Positions 63,234 to 64,000 of a stretch of 64,000 nucleotides of DNA are shown piece by piece. The translations under genes were made by a program, and so were the position numbers. Position 1 is the first letter of the stretch. Each line of letters begins with the position of its first letter. Below the pieces are notes generated by a model, which was given only the letters and a program-made list of their open reading frames with translations, was not told the DNA's origin and made no database searches. The stretch is from positions 248,001 to 312,000 of the forward strand of contig WHVD01000002.1 in assembly GCA_015178975.1 (NCBI GenBank). The letters are read 5' to 3'. The DNA is from Hysterangium stoloniferum. Lineage: Eukaryota; Basidiomycota; Agaricomycetes; Hysterangiales; Hysterangiaceae.

Positions 63234-64000
63234 AATAGAGGTAGCATTAAGATGCCCAGAGACTGATAACTTCATCTAGTGGATTGAGAGTATACAGAGT
63301 TAAGGATTCCAGCTGGGACAAGATATGTGTGCCAATGTAGGATATTCCAGTGTTTACTGGAAACAAAGACAAAAGAGTAAACTCGTGGTTTAACCCTGAC
63401 TTCTGAGTTCTGCAAGTGTATCAACAGCCCTGAAAGGGCACACCATCTCCATGCTATAGGCCATAGAGCTGCGCAACCCAATGTCTTCAGGAATGGATAA
63501 TCATAATTTTCCAAGATGCCAACCTGAAGATAACATGAAGATATGTTCTAGATTAACCAGTGAAGATGGGGATGATATGATTAGCCTGGAGATATAGCAA
63601 GCTGGAAAGTGAATGATTTCCAATGGTGGCTCCGGTGTGTAGAAAGCCATCTGAAGCTGATATAATTTTCCACTTTGGAAAATCTGCCTAAAATTTAAAA
63701 TTTTGAACCAGTTCATCAGTTCAAAAAATTCTTAGGAAATTTGGCCAAGTATTAAAATTTTCAGAAGGTTTTCAAACTCCAAAAATCTTGGGGTAGCTTC
63801 AGTGTGGCACCTTTTTGCAGTCATAGGTATATTGAGCACATACCTGGAATATTACCAGTCCTTTTGAATTATACCAGCATCAATTTTTACAGTAAATGTG
63901 TCTTGTCCTGACTCTCTGTCATTTGCTTGTGAGTTTGGGTGAGCAAATAAGGTCTATTGCATTGCCACTGCTCTTTTGCATGACCAGAAATAAATTGGGC

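Larger units (their letters stand above)
62835..63716 (-). pseudogene. repeated gene fragment of unit R (copy D)
   Basis: Counterpart of the frames in copies A and C (YTPEPPLEIIHFPACYISRL near 63630, MAHLTALCLEVKGSHSTTWF near 62910). Multiple stops and frame changes, and the 128-bp insertion at 63106, separate the blocks. Confidence 0.35.
62768..63930 (+). repeat. unit R, copy D (CpG-poor fragment)
   Basis: Matches copy A from about 23085 onward (GCACATCATAGGCTGACAAA) through the LRR-like frames and the site of the LINE insertion, which is empty here (CCTGGAATATTACCAG, about 63841). Homology fades near 63920. Where copies A and C have CpG, this copy mostly has TG or CA. Confidence 0.75.

Overview
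The window looks like a repeat-dense, gene-poor stretch of a filamentous basidiomycete genome, most likely Agaricomycetes. The evidence is a nest of fungal retroelements (chromodomain Ty3/Gypsy, Ty1/Copia, a LINE with RNase H), a tyrosine-recombinase family and a DDE-transposase family that I associate with mushroom-forming fungi, and short 50-63 bp introns. There are no bacterial operons, rRNA genes or CRISPR arrays. Almost every recognisable host gene is a fragment.

Layout. 1-4.9 kb: a foldback repeat, a decayed Copia relic (about 1.88-3.70 kb) and a broken seven-TM receptor-like gene (4.2-4.8 kb, minus). 6823-12127: a complete but defective Ty3/Gypsy chromovirus on the minus strand, with 302-bp LTRs and TSD gttgc. 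12.7-18.5 kb: a BCS1-like fragment, a multi-exon tyrosine-recombinase pseudogene (14.7-17.0 kb), a BEACH/WD40-like scrap and a flavin-monooxygenase pseudogene (minus). 19224-20829: a Tc1-like DNA transposon with TA target duplication. 21.9-22.6 kb: an ISWI/SNF2-like fragment.

22.6-41.6 kb is a nest built from copies of a duplicated segment, here called unit R. Copy A carries a 5'-truncated LINE and a Copia element. Copy B follows it, and copy C is inverted. Unit R contains a small two-exon gene for a predicted secreted Gln-rich helical protein; copy B keeps an intact 257-aa reading frame. The Copia is itself split by a 720-bp solo LTR with TSD attgg. A roughly 2.3-kb inversion has moved most of its 5' LTR, with the neighbouring R gene, into the opposite orientation.

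41.6-47.6 kb has few recognisable genes apart from a three-exon C2H2 zinc-finger gene (44.0-45.1 kb, minus). 48.15-57.03 kb is bounded by about 450-bp inverted repeats. It holds a DDE transposase pseudogene, a divergent second gene of unknown function and an 18-copy 20-bp minisatellite. 57.6-62.8 kb holds a 23-bp tandem repeat, a recurring non-coding repeat (family S) and a palindromic Tc1 derivative carrying a second copy of the solo LTR. The window ends in a CpG-poor fourth R copy, which contains a 128-bp TG...CA insertion with a tRNA-like core.

Two themes connect the region. Most in-frame nonsense codons in the older coding sequences are UGA where an arginine (CGA) is expected, and the CpG-poor R copy differs from the CpG-rich copies by CG to TG/CA changes. 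Both point to CpG-directed mutation of repeats, with CpG content marking relative age. Nested insertions with exact target duplications and matching empty sites also allow much of the rearrangement order to be reconstructed.
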